NCBI GenBank assembly: GCA_031283835.1
Contig: JAITBA010000007.1
Span: forward strand, 1-5,995
Source: Oscillospiraceae bacterium
Lineage (GTDB): Bacteria > Bacillota > Clostridia > Oscillospirales > Acutalibacteraceae
Length of the DNA stretch: 5,995 nt
Direction of reading: 5' to 3'
A program made the position numbers and the translations under genes. The stretch's first letter is position 1. Each line of letters starts with the position of its first letter. This document shows, piece by piece, positions 4,904 to 5,995 of the stretch. The notes beneath the pieces were generated by a model that saw only the letters and a program-made list of their open reading frames with translations, was not told the origin of the DNA and searched no databases.

Positions 4904-5995
<1,092 letters not shown>

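Overview
The window looks like part of a high-GC Firmicutes chromosome, probably class Clostridia (Oscillospiraceae/Ruminococcaceae-like). The reasons are strong GGAGG-type Shine-Dalgarno sites, consensus TTGACA/TATAAT promoters, a Bacillus/Clostridium-style tRNA-Thr, a YesL/DUF624-type membrane domain (mostly a Firmicutes family), and GC-rich genes separated by AT-rich spacers. No insertion sequence, CRISPR array, rRNA or obvious prophage gene is visible. The genus is not determined.

Left block (2-2486, + strand): the 3' part of a polytopic membrane protein. It reads as a YesL/DUF624-like half followed by a MalG-type ABC sugar-permease half. It overlaps by 14 bp a GNAT acetyltransferase gene, so the two are probably translationally coupled.

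Middle block (2487-3154, + strand): two compact transcription units in a row. The first is tRNA-Thr(UGU), with a perfect-spacing promoter and its own intrinsic terminator. The second is an unrecognised 58-residue acidic, amphipathic microprotein, with a near-identical strong promoter, a short leader hairpin, a strong Shine-Dalgarno site and a strong terminator. This microprotein unit is the least explained and most interesting part of the window.

Right block (3237-5995, - strand): reading leftwards, argH (argininosuccinate lyase, entering from the right edge), a DUF1624/HGSNAT-like membrane acyltransferase that may be read through from argH, and an XRE-family regulator. The regulator has its own extended -10 promoter embedded in a palindrome, and possibly a 36-codon upstream ORF that overlaps its start codon (ATGA). 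The regulator gene and the microprotein gene converge on one GC-rich hairpin that can act as terminator in both directions.

The genes do not form a single pathway. Plausible links are coupling of the permease to the GNAT enzyme, co-transcription of argH with the acyltransferase, and self-regulation of the XRE gene. Any link between the XRE regulator and the microprotein is positional only.
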